Shown piece after piece: positions 1-9,845 of a stretch of DNA of 64,000 nucleotides. This DNA is from Mucilaginibacter phenanthrenivorans. Lineage in GTDB: Bacteria > Bacteroidota > Bacteroidia > Sphingobacteriales > Sphingobacteriaceae. A program made the position numbers and the translations under genes. The notes beneath the pieces are model-generated. The model was not told where the DNA came from. It ran no database searches and saw nothing but the letters and a program-made list of their open reading frames with translations. The first letter of the stretch is position 1. Every line of letters starts with the position of its first letter. The stretch covers positions 248,001 to 312,000 of the forward strand of contig NZ_JAHVAP010000006.1 in NCBI RefSeq assembly GCF_024721155.1, given 5' to 3'.

Positions 1-1506
1 GCACCCACAGCTAAGGAAGACCCTGAATTTAGCACGGAAGACGCACGTTACAGTGTGGTAAGATACTTTGCCTCGAATGTTGAGAACGCCTATGGGCCGC
101 ACCTTTCCGATCCGCGCACCGGCGAAATATTGGAAAGTCATGTGGGTTGGTATCATAATGTGATGGAATTATTGCGCAACTGGTATTTTGTACAAACCGG
201 AGCAGTGAACCCCGAAGCACGCAAGGCAAAGTTTACTGACGAACAAATGGGCGAACTGATCCGTTTTGTATCATCACATGAAATTGGGCACACGCTTGGC
301 CTGCCGCATAACTTCGGTTCCAGCTATGCTTACCCGGTTGACTCATTACGGTCAAAATCATTTACCGACAAGCATGGCACGGCGCCATCAATTATGGACT
401 ATGCCCGCTTTAACTACATTGCACAGCCGGGCGATGGCGTAACCCACCTATACCCACAAATTGGCGAGTATGACCTTTGGGCTATAAAATGGGGTTATAC
501 CTGGTTCCCTGGCAAAAAAACGCCTAAACAGGAAAAAGAAACACTTGATGTTTGGACAAAGGCAAAAGCAGGCAATCCGCTTTACTACTACGGCCGCCAG
601 GGTACAAGCATTGATCCCCGCTTACAAAATGAGGACCTTGGCGACAATGCCATGAAAGCAAGTACCTACGGTATTGCAAACCTCAAGCGCATCTTACCAA
701 ATATCGAGAAATGGACTTACCAACCAGGCGAAGACTACAGTGACCTGCAGGAAATTTACGGCGAAGTATTAAATCAATTTTATCGTTACATGGGCCACGT
801 TGCAACAAACATCGGGGGCATGAACGAAAACTTTAAAACATACGACCAGTCGGGCCCTGTTTATGATTTTGTGCCGAAAGGCCTGCAACGAGATGCCGTG
901 TCATTCTTTAACAAGGAATTGTTTACAACCCCATTATGGTTGTACGACAGCCAGGAACTGGCCAAATTTGATAACGGTGTTATGCTGAACAGGATCAAAA
1001 GCCTCCAGGTTGCTACATTGGGTAACATACTTTCACCCTCACGATTATCACGTATGTATGACAACGAAGCCAGAAATGGCAGCAAGGCATACACTGTTGC
1101 TGAACTATTCACCGACCTGCGCGGAGGAATCTTTACTGCCGGCCGGCCTGATGCCTTTAAACGTAACCTGCAGCGCGGATATATAGAAGATTTAAAAAGT
1201 TTGCTCAACGACGACTATAAGGGGATTCCAGGCGTATCTGCAACTGCTTTAGCCAATTATGGTTTAACGCCTATAAACATGGCACTGTCTGACATCAGAC
1301 CAATGGTACGCGTTGAACTAAAAACTATTGATGCAAAACTGCCTAAAGGAGGTGACGCTATTACTACAGCTCATTATACCGATTTGCACCTCAGGATAAA
1401 GGAAGCCTTAAATCCGACAAGGCCTATAGTAAACTTGCCGGCAACTCCTGGTGGCAGGGGTTTAACGGAAGATGTCCCTGAAAAAAGCAAGCTGGAAAAC
1501 TATTGA
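1..1506 (+). CDS. Zinc-dependent metalloprotease (metzincin, DUF5117/DUF4953-like), 3' part
   Basis: The reading frame is open from the first base, so the start lies outside the window and only the C-terminal 501 residues are seen. The zinc site HEIGHTLGLPHN lies at about residues 93-104 of the visible part (nt 277-312). It fits HExxHxxGxxHN, and a Met-turn SIMDY follows about 30 residues later, which together define a metzincin. Bacteroidota carry long secreted or lipid-anchored proteases of this type, usually over 800 residues, so roughly the first third or more is missing. The substrate is unknown. A strong terminator follows directly. The family call is firm; extracellular or periplasmic location is inferred from the family. 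Confidence 0.85.
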   Translation, partial: APTAKEDPEFSTEDARYSVVRYFASNVENAYGPHLSDPRTGEILESHVGWYHNVMELLRNWYFVQTGAVNPEARKAKFTDEQMGELIRFVSSHEIGHTLGLPHNFGSSYAYPVDSLRSKSFTDKHGTAPSIMDYARFNYIAQPGDGVTHLYPQIGEYDLWAIKWGYTWFPGKKTPKQEKETLDVWTKAKAGNPLYYYGRQGTSIDPRLQNEDLGDNAMKASTYGIANLKRILPNIEKWTYQPGEDYSDLQEIYGEVLNQFYRYMGHVATNIGGMNENFKTYDQSGPVYDFVPKGLQRDAVSFFNKELFTTPLWLYDSQELAKFDNGVMLNRIKSLQVATLGNILSPSRLSRMYDNEARNGSKAYTVAELFTDLRGGIFTAGRPDAFKRNLQRGYIEDLKSLLNDDYKGIPGVSATALANYGLTPINMALSDIRPMVRVELKTIDAKLPKGGDAITTAHYTDLHLRIKEALNPTRPIVNLPATPGGRGLTEDVPEKSKLENY

Positions 1507-1552
1507 TCCCGATTTAATGGTAATAATCTGAAACACAGATATAATCGCTCAA

Positions 1553-1590
1553 AAAAAAGTCCCGTACTGTAAAACAGACGGGACTTTTTT
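1553..1590 (+). terminator. Intrinsic terminator after the metalloprotease
   Basis: GTCCCGT and ACGGGAC arms, extended by CTGT/ACAG with a one-base bulge, are followed by seven T. An A-run upstream could let it work in both directions. Confidence 0.85.
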
Positions 1591-1689
1591 TGCCGTATTA
1601 AATTACATACAGCGTGTATTGTTTTTTATATTGATATGGCTAATATCTGTAAATACTTCAATTAATCTCTAATCTCCAGCCTCTGATCT

Positions 1690-1956
1690 CTACAGTTGAC
1701 TAATATTCTCGAAAAACGCGGTTTGCAGATCGAGCAGCGATTTAACATTTACTGTTTCGCCATACGCATCGAAGCACAAAAATTTCGAATTTTTCAGATC
1801 ATTATTCTTAGCCTTTTCAAAAAAGTTGAAAGTTTCGAAGAAATAATGATTAATGGTTTCATTATTTTTTCCGGGTTGAGACCCGTTGAGCCGGAATCCG
1901 ATCGAGTCGATCCAGCTGTGCACTTTAGCGTGCAATGATAAATTGATGTTAGCCAT
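1690..1956 (-). CDS. Small hypothetical protein, 88 aa
   Basis: The protein starts MANINLSLHAKVHSWIDSIG, has no signal peptide or membrane segment, and is not recognised. The minus frame is preferred over the overlapping plus frame because it has an ATG start, balanced amphipathic composition and its own upstream spacer of about 200 bases before the next gene. It stands alone between the protease terminator and the collagen-like lipoprotein. Confidence 0.5.
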   Translation of the reverse strand: MANINLSLHAKVHSWIDSIGFRLNGSQPGKNNETINHYFFETFNFFEKAKNNDLKNSKFLCFDAYGETVNVKSLLDLQTAFFENISQL

Positions 1957-2171
1957 AGGTTAATGTTTTTTAATCTCTAACGAAAACTATGCCATATTGT
2001 TACCCCAATGCTATTTAACTTTTAAACAATTGTTAGCCCCCATGGTGCACAATCATGCTACTTAATTTTCTAAAATCTCAAGCAAAATTTATTCATATAA
2101 CAACAATTGTAACCTATTGGAAATTATTCCCGTAGAAAGTCCAAATAACAATCAATTATCATTACTTGAAT

Positions 2172-3122
2172 ATGAAACAACTTCGACTTTTATTTCCAAT
2201 TTTATTTATATGCCTTTTTAGCATAACAGCTTGTAAAAAAGACAAAACTGCAGGTCCTGCAGGAGCTACCGGCGCAACAGGCGCAACTGGTGCTGCAGGA
2301 GCTACCGGCGCAACGGGTGCTACCGGCGCTACAGGTCCTCAAGGCCCGGCGGGTCCGGCGGGAGGCCCGGTAGGTCCACAGGGACCAAAGGGTGATACTG
2401 GTGCTACGGGCGCAACTGGTGCTACGGGCGCTACCGGAGCGACAGGTGCTACTGGCGCCCAAGGGACTCCTGGTGCTACAGGCGCTACAGGCGCTACAGG
2501 TGCAACCGGAGCTACAGGTGCTCAGGGACCAAAGGGCGATACAGGAGCTGCTGGTGCTACAGGAGCAACAGGTGCCACAGGAGCCGCTGGAGCAACCGGG
2601 GCAACAGGCCCTAAAGGAGCTACCGGGGCAACAGGCGCAACTGGGGCAACTGGTCCTCAAGGTGCTACTGGCGCTACTGGTGCACAAGGCGCTACTGGTG
2701 CTACAGGCGCTACTGGTGCACAAGGACCAAAAGGTGATAAGGGTGATCCCGGAAACGCAAACGTTGAAAATTTTGTACTTTTAAATAAAGGCGTATTTGT
2801 AGCTGGCCTTACCAAATTTAGCGTGCCTGCAATTACCCAAAGCATAGTGGATAATGGAACTGTTTTGGTTTATTTACGCAACACAGGTTCAAGTACTGGC
2901 TGGTTTGCCATCCCTTATGCTGAAGCAGGCCACACCATTGACTTTAACGACTACGGTGTTGGTTATATCGACCTTAAAGCCAACTTTACTCAAGCAGCAG
3001 GAATTGACTTTAGAGTGGTTGTAATTCCTGGAACTTCTGTAACAGTGTTAAACGCAACAAATCCTAATCTTAACATCAGGAACTTTAGTGAAGTAGCAAA
3101 AGCATTGCATTTATCAAATTAA
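2172..3122 (+). CDS. Collagen-like repeat lipoprotein
   Basis: A lipoprotein signal ends in SITAC (residues 16-20 from the ATG at 2172), and a short KKDKT linker follows. About 60 Gly-x-y triplets come next, mostly GAT with blocks of GPQ, GPA and GPKGD, and then a globular tail of about 120 residues. Gly-x-y arrays form collagen-type triple helices, so the protein is probably a trimeric stalk anchored by lipid at the outer membrane with a C-terminal head. A TTG six bases upstream is in frame, but the ATG is the better start. The repeat DNA may vary in length by slippage. The head domain is not recognised. Confidence 0.85.
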   Translation: MKQLRLLFPILFICLFSITACKKDKTAGPAGATGATGATGAAGATGATGATGATGPQGPAGPAGGPVGPQGPKGDTGATGATGATGATGATGATGAQGTPGATGATGATGATGATGAQGPKGDTGAAGATGATGATGAAGATGATGPKGATGATGATGATGPQGATGATGAQGATGATGATGAQGPKGDKGDPGNANVENFVLLNKGVFVAGLTKFSVPAITQSIVDNGTVLVYLRNTGSSTGWFAIPYAEAGHTIDFNDYGVGYIDLKANFTQAAGIDFRVVVIPGTSVTVLNATNPNLNIRNFSEVAKALHLSN

Positions 3123-3155
3123 TACGCAAGTACTAACTTCATATTCTATAAATAT

Positions 3156-3187
3156 AAAAGCTGCCTGGCAACAGGTGGCTTTTTTTG
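3156..3187 (+). terminator. Intrinsic terminator after the collagen-like gene
   Basis: The imperfect stem AAAAGCTGCCTG / CAGGTGGCTTTT has a four-base loop and is followed by a T-run. Confidence 0.75.
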
Positions 3188-3298
3188 CTTATATGTAACA
3201 ATGATATGATTATTAATTATTTAGGGATTTTTGTTGAACATTTGTACTTAAATAGTGTCTTAACGATATTATTAACCCCTGAGGCACATTAAAACGAA

Positions 3299-6244
3299 AT
3301 GAAATCTTTACTCTTTGCTATAGCAATCACTCTACTCTCCATCGGTTATTCAAACGCACAAACGGGACGCGAAGTACACGGCACCGTTATTGACACTACC
3401 AAATTATCTGTTCCCTCGGCCAGTATAAAGTTAGTATCTGACAAAGGCGACAGCACCATATCAATTGCTGATATGAACGGGAAGTTTGTTTTCCAGAATA
3501 TAAAAGGCTCTAAGGTGACTATTACTATCACTTACATAGGCTATCAGCCGCTTAAACGCCACTATACACTTGATAATACTACCAATGCCGCGGATTTGGG
3601 CACCATAGTATTAAAAGCCGAATCTACTATGCTTAATCAAGTTACCATCGTTGGCGTTGTTCCGGTAACGATAAAAGAGGATACCGTGCAGTACCAGGCA
3701 AGCGCGTATAAAGTACGTGAAAATGCACCTGCCGAGGACCTCATAAAGAAACTCCCGGGCGTAGATGTTGACGTTAACGGCAATGTAAGCACACAGGGAA
3801 AGCAAGTTACCAAGGTGCGCATAAACGGTAAGGATTTTATGGGGGGCGATGTGCAGAGCGCTACTAAGAACATCCCAGCCGACCTGATTGAGAATATCCA
3901 GATGATTGACGATTACGGCGATCAGGCCAATCTAACCGGGGTAAAAACCGGTGAGCCTGATAAAATCATGAATATCACCATCCGTAAGGATAAAAACTAT
4001 GGTTATTTCGGTCAGGCAACAGCCGGCGACGGTGAAGATGTGTTACCAAAGGATCGCGGTATTCCTGATCAAAACCGTTATATCGGCGCGTTAAACATTT
4101 TTAAATTTAACGGCGATCAGAGTATCGCAGTTGTAGGCAGTATTAATAATACAAATGTAAGTACCGTTTCGTTTGGTTCCACTGCGGGCGGCGGTTTCGG
4201 CGGCGGCGGCGGGCGTGGCAACGCAGGCAGAGGCGGTGGTGGTGGCGGTGGCGGAAACACCGGAAGCCTTACAACCTCGCAAACCGGTACAACCAACGCA
4301 CATTCTATTGGCGCCAACTTTCGCGATCAATGGGGAAAAGCACTATCTGTTTATGGCAGCTACAGTTTTGGTGATAACACTACAAATACCATTACCAACA
4401 ATTTACAACAAAATACATCACCGGTAAGGCCCACGCTTCAACAGCAGCAAACAAACGAGACCGACCAGAACATTAACCACCGCTTTACATGGAACATGGA
4501 GTATAAGCCGGACACCGTTAACTATTTAAAGATTACGCCAACATTTTCATACGCGGGTACCAATACCAACGAATTTGAAAACTCTAATTTTTTAAGAAAT
4601 AATGTAACCACTTCAGCCTATACATCAACTACAACCGGTGATTCGCAGGCGCCAACTTTCGGATTTATTGCATTATATAATCGCAGGCTCGGGCACCGCC
4701 GCAATCTGAGCATAAATGCAAGTTTCAGCTCAACCCAAACCAATAGCTATCAAAACCCCATATACGATTTTACCGCAGGTGTGCCCACTGCGCCCGCGAA
4801 CCAGGTTATAAACACCGAAAGTCATTCAAAAACATATGGCATAAACCTTTCATACCTTGAGCCACTTGGCAAGCGCTCATACCTGGAATTAAACTATGCC
4901 TTCAGCCGTACAAATACCGACAATAATAAAGAAGCTGATACACTATACGATCCTGCAAACTACGTATTCAGACGCGATAGCGCATTGAGTACACAATACA
5001 ATTATAATTTCACTACAAACAAGGTGGGTTTAAACTATCGCTTTATCGAGAAAAAATACAATTATACTTTAGGTGTAGGCGTACAGCCTGCCGTGTTGGA
5101 TGGAATTTCGCCGGCAACCGGGATAACTACACACGAGTCAACGTTCAACGTAATTCCATCGGCCAGGTTTGTTTACAATTTTTCAAGAACTAAAAATTTC
5201 AGCGTAAATTATAACGGATCAAGCAGCCAGCCTACTTTTACCCAATTGCAGCCTGTTGTTGATTTTTCGAATGCCTTGTACCCTACCGAGGGTAACCCAA
5301 ATTTGAAGCCGCAATTCACCAATAACTTCTCCATCAGGTATAATAATTTCAGCATTGCTACAGGCGACGTATTTTTTGTGAACTTAAACGCTTCAACCAT
5401 TCAAAACCAGGTAGTAACCAATACCATTACTTATCCTTCAAATTATCCACTTGATAAAAGGTTTCAAAACACTATACTAACCCAATATTTAAACGCCAAT
5501 GGTTATTACACCGTTAATGGCCGTGTAACCTATTCAAAGCCATGGGAAAACCGCAAATATACATTAACATTAGCAGGGAACGTGGCATACAATAATAATG
5601 TGGGTTATTTAACGGATGTGGATTCTGCAAGCTTTGCACAAACTATGCAGAAGAACATCGCTAAAAACCTGCAGCTTACACCGTCGATAGCGTTTCGGGT
5701 TGATATTACAGACCATATTGATGCGCAGATCCTTACCAACTACGTTATCAACAGAACAAGTAATTCAGTACAAAACAACTTTACAAACGGAACCTCGAAC
5801 GTAAGGACCTGGAATAGCGGCGTGACCGGCAAAAATTACTTTGGCGACTGGACAGTTAGCTATGAATTCAGCAGGGCTGTTAACTATGGCTACGCCTCAA
5901 ACATTAAGGTAACCAATCCTAACATTTTAAACATGTATGTTGAGCGCAGGTTTTTGAAGGATCACCGCGGGACCATCCGCTTAGCAGCATACGACTTGTT
6001 TAATGAAAACACCTCGTTTACATCAAATACAACTGCCAGCGCTATTACACAAACACAAACCAATAAGCTTTCACGTTATTATTTAGCCACGTTCACGTTT
6101 CGTTTACAAAAATTTGCGGGTAAATCTCCGTTACAGGGCGATCCTTCATCGCGTGGATTTAGAAGAGGCGGCGGAGGTGGTGGCCGGGATGGTGGTGGTA
6201 ATCCAGGAGGTCCTCCGGGCGGTCCGAGCAGCGATCTCCAATAA
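3299..6244 (+). CDS. TonB-type outer-membrane beta-barrel protein with carboxypeptidase-regulatory domain
   Basis: The 981-residue protein has a signal peptide (about 1-20) and a carboxypeptidase-regulatory-like domain (about 25-108, with the typical TITYIGYQP element). A plug-like segment with LIKKLPGVDVDVNGN and VRINGKDFMGGD (about 145-185) comes next, followed by a long aromatic-rich beta-barrel. This is the architecture of the Bacteroidota outer membrane beta-barrel family related to TonB-dependent receptors. Unusual features are an almost pure Gly/Arg/Asn loop at about residues 297-322 and a Gly/Pro/Arg-rich C-terminus in place of the usual terminal aromatic strand. No SusD partner follows, so the ligand is unknown. 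The gene stands alone between terminators. Confidence 0.85.
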   Translation: MKSLLFAIAITLLSIGYSNAQTGREVHGTVIDTTKLSVPSASIKLVSDKGDSTISIADMNGKFVFQNIKGSKVTITITYIGYQPLKRHYTLDNTTNAADLGTIVLKAESTMLNQVTIVGVVPVTIKEDTVQYQASAYKVRENAPAEDLIKKLPGVDVDVNGNVSTQGKQVTKVRINGKDFMGGDVQSATKNIPADLIENIQMIDDYGDQANLTGVKTGEPDKIMNITIRKDKNYGYFGQATAGDGEDVLPKDRGIPDQNRYIGALNIFKFNGDQSIAVVGSINNTNVSTVSFGSTAGGGFGGGGGRGNAGRGGGGGGGGNTGSLTTSQTGTTNAHSIGANFRDQWGKALSVYGSYSFGDNTTNTITNNLQQNTSPVRPTLQQQQTNETDQNINHRFTWNMEYKPDTVNYLKITPTFSYAGTNTNEFENSNFLRNNVTTSAYTSTTTGDSQAPTFGFIALYNRRLGHRRNLSINASFSSTQTNSYQNPIYDFTAGVPTAPANQVINTESHSKTYGINLSYLEPLGKRSYLELNYAFSRTNTDNNKEADTLYDPANYVFRRDSALSTQYNYNFTTNKVGLNYRFIEKKYNYTLGVGVQPAVLDGISPATGITTHESTFNVIPSARFVYNFSRTKNFSVNYNGSSSQPTFTQLQPVVDFSNALYPTEGNPNLKPQFTNNFSIRYNNFSIATGDVFFVNLNASTIQNQVVTNTITYPSNYPLDKRFQNTILTQYLNANGYYTVNGRVTYSKPWENRKYTLTLAGNVAYNNNVGYLTDVDSASFAQTMQKNIAKNLQLTPSIAFRVDITDHIDAQILTNYVINRTSNSVQNNFTNGTSNVRTWNSGVTGKNYFGDWTVSYEFSRAVNYGYASNIKVTNPNILNMYVERRFLKDHRGTIRLAAYDLFNENTSFTSNTTASAITQTQTNKLSRYYLATFTFRLQKFAGKSPLQGDPSSRGFRRGGGGGGRDGGGNPGGPPGGPSSDLQ

Positions 6245-6257
6245 ACTACTACATATA

Positions 6258-6294
6258 CAAAAGTCCCCGCTGGTTCATATGGCGGGGACTTTTG
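6258..6294. terminator. Bidirectional terminator between convergent genes
   Basis: The perfect 13-bp arms CAAAAGTCCCCGC / GCGGGGACTTTTG are flanked by A and T runs on the two sides. It serves the barrel gene (+) and the response regulator (-). Confidence 0.85.
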
Positions 6295-6314
6295 ATTTTA
6301 ATAATTACGCTTAT

Positions 6315-6692
6315 TTACCTGGTAGGTTCAAGTACCGAGTTGATAACTCTTTCCAGTTCTTCCAAATCAAATGGCTTTGCAAGATATGTTTCGGCGCCGG
6401 CATGATTTGCAAGCAGCTCAATATCGCTATTTGCCGAAAAATATATAATAGGGATACTTTTCAGAACTTCGTTTTGTTTAAGCTTCTGCGATGCAATAAT
6501 TCCGCCATCATCCGGGATCCAGTTATCCATCAAAATCACATCGGGCATAATAGCCAAAACCTTATCAATTATATTATTGCAATCAGTGAAGGCGGTTACC
6601 TTCCAACCTTGTTCTTCTAAAATAAAACTGCAAATAGAAAGGATGTCTTCATCATCATCAAAAATAATGATCTTCTTGTTGTGGTTTTTCAT
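6315..6692 (-). CDS. Single-domain response regulator (CheY-like)
   Basis: 125 residues, all receiver domain. The acidic pocket is DDDED (about 12-16), the phospho-acceptor Asp lies in DVILMDNWIPDDGG (about residue 56), the conserved Ser is in YFSANS and the Lys in YLAKPF. There is no output domain, so it acts by protein contact or as a phosphorelay sink. No histidine kinase is adjacent. Confidence 0.9.
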   Translation of the reverse strand: MKNHNKKIIIFDDDEDILSICSFILEEQGWKVTAFTDCNNIIDKVLAIMPDVILMDNWIPDDGGIIASQKLKQNEVLKSIPIIYFSANSDIELLANHAGAETYLAKPFDLEELERVINSVLEPTR

Positions 6693-6933
6693 TGGCTAAG
6701 AGCTGTGTGAAGCTATACATTCCATTCAATAAAAACAAATGTTTTCCTATTAATATAAGAATTTTCCACTTGAGAGATGCGTTTTTGCCGAAAACCCCTT
6801 TATCCAGCAAAAACTTCCGTATAGATGCTGGTGTAATGCAAATAAATTAAAGGTTGATATTCACCTAATTTGAAATATAAGACAGAAGGGAGGAGAGGTT
6901 TCTATCGGCTATGCGGGGACTTGAGTTTGCGCG

Positions 6934-7341
6934 TTATTTCACAGTAATCTTACCCGAAAATATAGTTATCGCGCTGCTTGCATCATTGCCGCGCGTTGCT
7001 GTAAATGTTAAATCGGATTGGCCTGGTGTGAGGGCCGTAAATTCCCAGGAGTCCTTTCCGGCATCGCCAACAGCACCTGTGGTGGATAGGATCCGTGTGT
7101 GGCTACCGATACTTAATACGGCAGAGTTGTATTGGGGTGCATTAAAAGAATAGCCGCCATCGCCCGGATTCCCCAGCGTTATCTTTATTGTTTGTCCCTT
7201 TGAAACGGCAATTGTTTTGCCGTTTTGCTGTGCATCAACCTGGATCATTTGCATATCATTAGTGTTTCCCTTTTTACAGGATAAAATGCATTGTGTAAAT
7301 ATAGCTATGAAAACCGCGATGATGGTAAGCTTTAATCTCAT
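6934..7341 (-). CDS. Lipoprotein with I42 (chagasin-like) protease-inhibitor fold
   Basis: 135 residues with a lipobox ILSC near residue 21. The mature part has the spacing of chagasin-type inhibitors: a GDGGYSF loop, then GDAGKDSWEFTAL and GQSDLTFTATR. In that family three such loops block papain-like cysteine proteases. The first loop has GDGGYSF where classical members have NPTTGY, so inhibitor activity is an inference. It stands alone between two response regulators. Confidence 0.65.
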   Translation of the reverse strand: MRLKLTIIAVFIAIFTQCILSCKKGNTNDMQMIQVDAQQNGKTIAVSKGQTIKITLGNPGDGGYSFNAPQYNSAVLSIGSHTRILSTTGAVGDAGKDSWEFTALTPGQSDLTFTATRGNDASSAITIFSGKITVK

Positions 7342-7440
7342 GATATAAAGTATAAAAATTGGCTTGGTTATTAGTCATTACGCGGTACTTGTAAAATTCG
7401 CTACAGGAGTAGGATAAAAAATCCCGGCGGACAACAAGCC

Positions 7441-7854
7441 TTAACTGGCTGCGCGCTTGGAAGATTGGTATAGCGAATAAAGATTAAGAAGCGTCTCTAA
7501 TTTCGCCGGCTTACATATATTCGCCTTAACAAATTCATATTTGTCTGTAAGTAATTTGTCTTTCGGATCTATTGATGATGAAAGGATATAAATATCAACC
7601 GGCTTTTTAATTTGCTTGTATATTTTATTGAATCCTTCCAGGAAATCCCAGCCGTTAAAACCCGGCATGTTGAGGTCAAGGAACACAACATCGGGTAATA
7701 CGTCTGCTACTAAATAATACCTTTCAAAAAGATCCATGCTTAACCTTGCGTCCAGACTGTGCCCGGCATCGGGAAATAAATGAAACTTATCAAACATCCG
7801 TTGCATAATAAGATGTTCAATGGGGTTATCGTCGATCATCAGGAAACTAATCAT
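7441..7854 (-). CDS. Single-domain response regulator
   Basis: 137 residues, receiver domain only. The acidic pair is IDDN (7-10), the phospho-acceptor Asp lies in VVFLDLNMPGFNGWDFL, the Ser/Thr position in ILSSS and the Lys in CKPAKLETLL. This is the Bacteroidota type in which long helix 2 and 3 segments separate the motifs. There is no output domain and no kinase nearby. Confidence 0.88.
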   Translation of the reverse strand: MISFLMIDDNPIEHLIMQRMFDKFHLFPDAGHSLDARLSMDLFERYYLVADVLPDVVFLDLNMPGFNGWDFLEGFNKIYKQIKKPVDIYILSSSIDPKDKLLTDKYEFVKANICKPAKLETLLNLYSLYQSSKRAAS

Positions 7855-8110
7855 ATCTGTAGTATATTAGGTATTGGTGTAGGGAATATACAACACGCAA
7901 AACACATTCCAACAATCGCCTAAAAATCAAATAATTAGCTATTTTACCTCAAAAAACAAGGCAATGGGAAGTATAACCATTTTACAATAAGTTAAAATGA
8001 TACAGTATAATGATACCCAAATGGGGACAAAATGATTAGAAAAGAGTACAACAATACTATTTAAGGCAGCTCAAAAAAATTTGTGCCCGATATTAGCAGG
8101 GCGTTACTAA

Positions 8111-9346
8111 CTAATTGCCTGCGGCGATTACAGCCTTTTCTGCAGTTAAGGCCTGTCCGGTCATAAAATCTTTAAACAATAACTCGTACGAAATAATTAC
8201 CCATGCTGCAATGCAGGGCCATGCTGTAATTGCATATTTACCAACAACGTCGCGCCTGAACGGCATAGGCATGGCATCAGTAACCCCAAGGCCGGTAAAT
8301 ACCAGCAGCAATATAATTAGGATAATATTTCGGGTAGTAAATGGGCGCTCCTGTATCATCATCCACAAAAATATACCCGCTACCGCTATTATGAATGTTG
8401 GGCTTTCGGCACCTGCACTAAATATAACTACCATAATTAGCGCGTTAGCCAGCACCTGCAACCTAAATTTATACGACTTGAATTGGCTGAACCTCAGCAG
8501 AGGTACTGCAAAAATTATAGCGCCAAAAATCAAAAAAGGCAAATCGGGAATATTCGGGTTATGGGCCAGATCTCTTACTACTCCCATGATGCACATATCC
8601 TGCGACCTGGCAATAAATTGATGGTTCAAATGCGTTTTAAAACTCAGGGCCGCAAACCACTGATGATATGATGTTAGGATAAACCCCTTGCTTGTAAAAG
8701 GTACGGGCAAGACCAGGAATATCACAAACCAAATTATAGTACTAATTGCAAATTTTGCTTTATTGCGCGAAAATAGAAAAAATGCCAGCCCGACCACCGG
8801 GTATAATTTCACCAGCGCCCCTACTACAATAATCAATGTAGCCCAAGTATCCTTCCCCTCTTCAACCAACAAAAAGCTGATGATTATCATCGCAGCTATC
8901 ATGGCGTTAAACTGGGTAGAAAATTCCGAGTTCGCAAAACAGATAGCGCATAACAGCAATAGCTGCATTTTACGCCGGGTGCTAATGGGTAAAAGGTTTA
9001 CAGCAACTAAAAGCGTAAGGGCATTGACAATTTCCCATAAAAGAAGCCCTGCCGACTCCGGCAGCAACGCAAACGGCAAAACAAACACACCGAACAGGGG
9101 CCCGTAATAATAATAGTCATGGTATGCTTTAGGATAACCAGCATACATATTCAACTGATCTTTTAAATGATAGAATGATTCCCTGAAAATTTTGAAATTG
9201 TTGTCAAGTTGCCTTACGTACATTAGCCGCCAGCAAACTATTGCTACCAAAATGTATAATATCCAGGTCCATTGATACCCATCAAACCAGGGAAACTTCT
9301 TTTTTATGTTGAACATATGTTCTATTTTACGTTTTAACCTGCCCAA
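8111..9346 (-). CDS. Polytopic membrane glycosyltransferase, GT87/DUF2029-like
   Basis: 411 residues with about 9-10 hydrophobic segments and a periplasmic loop with YAGYPKAYHDYYYYGPLFG between the first two. That layout is typical of the GT-C fold GT87 family (lipid-linked polyprenyl sugar donors). Its start overlaps the end of comM by 13 bases, so in the uninterrupted chromosome it was probably translated with comM. A second ATG lies ten codons in. Insertion of the element now separates it from any promoter upstream of comM. Donor and acceptor are unknown. Confidence 0.75.
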   Translation of the reverse strand: MGRLKRKIEHMFNIKKKFPWFDGYQWTWILYILVAIVCWRLMYVRQLDNNFKIFRESFYHLKDQLNMYAGYPKAYHDYYYYGPLFGVFVLPFALLPESAGLLLWEIVNALTLLVAVNLLPISTRRKMQLLLLCAICFANSEFSTQFNAMIAAMIIISFLLVEEGKDTWATLIIVVGALVKLYPVVGLAFFLFSRNKAKFAISTIIWFVIFLVLPVPFTSKGFILTSYHQWFAALSFKTHLNHQFIARSQDMCIMGVVRDLAHNPNIPDLPFLIFGAIIFAVPLLRFSQFKSYKFRLQVLANALIMVVIFSAGAESPTFIIAVAGIFLWMMIQERPFTTRNIILIILLLVFTGLGVTDAMPMPFRRDVVGKYAITAWPCIAAWVIISYELLFKDFMTGQALTAEKAVIAAGN

Positions 9347-9843
9347 CCTTCTCTGTCCAGGCTCCTGAAATGAATTGCCTCAGCCAAATGCTCCAGCTCT
9401 ATTTCCTCGCTTCCGGCCAGGTCTGCAATGGTGCGTGATACTTTTAGTATACGGTCATAAGCCCTTGCCGATAAGCCCAGCTTTTCCATCGCCCTTTTTA
9501 ACAGATTCTGGCCTGCTTCGCTTATTTTACAGATGTTGCGCACCATTTGCGGGCTCATCTGGGCATTGGCGTGCAAATCAGGCTTATTGCCGAAACGCTC
9601 AGCCTGGATATCGCGGGCCTTGATCACCCTATCGCGAATGAGTTCACTTTTTTCGGCAAGCCGATCACTGGCCAGTTCGGCAAAATTTACCGGTGTTACC
9701 TCCACGTGCAGGTCAATCCTATCCAGCAGCGGGCCCGAGATCTTGCTTAAATATTTTTGCACTACGCCTGGCGGGCAAATACATTCTTTTTCGGGGTGGT
9801 TGAAATAGCCGCAGGGGCATGGTGGTGAGAAGTATTCTTCCAT
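9334..9843 (-). pseudogene. comM: comM/yifB C-terminal fragment (interrupted by the element)
   Basis: The sequence from CPCGYFNHPEKE to the stop is the C-terminal third of a YifB/ComM Mg-chelatase-like AAA+ ATPase, including SGPLLDRIDLHVEV and the chelatase C-terminal helical domain. Host coding sequence ends at about 9817. The first residues of this frame (MEEYFSPP) come from the element end and the shared core. Joining this part to 55715-56769 across one copy of CATGG restores a continuous 512-codon gene. ComM is a hexameric branch-migration helicase used in natural transformation, and the insertion should inactivate it. The fragment lacks Walker A and B. Confidence 0.93.
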
Positions 9844-9845
9844 AC
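9800..9845 (+). other. attL: left junction of the element
   Basis: comM sequence (reading GCAGGGG into the core) meets the core CATGG at 9818-9822. The element arm GTGGTGAGAAGTATTCTT follows at 9822-9839 and is the exact reverse complement of the right arm. The ATG inside the core (9819-9821) is the start codon of the first element gene. Confidence 0.88.

Noticed and set aside
1696..1938. Plus-strand 80-residue frame
   Set aside because: The minus-strand frame over the same bases has a better start and composition.
2202..2845. Long Ser/Cys/Thr-rich minus-strand frame and a Leu/Gln-rich plus frame
   Set aside because: They are shadows of the Gly-x-y repeat and have biased, non-protein-like composition.
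9800..9845. A tRNA-associated attachment site
   Set aside because: The junction lies in comM coding sequence and no tRNA is near either end.
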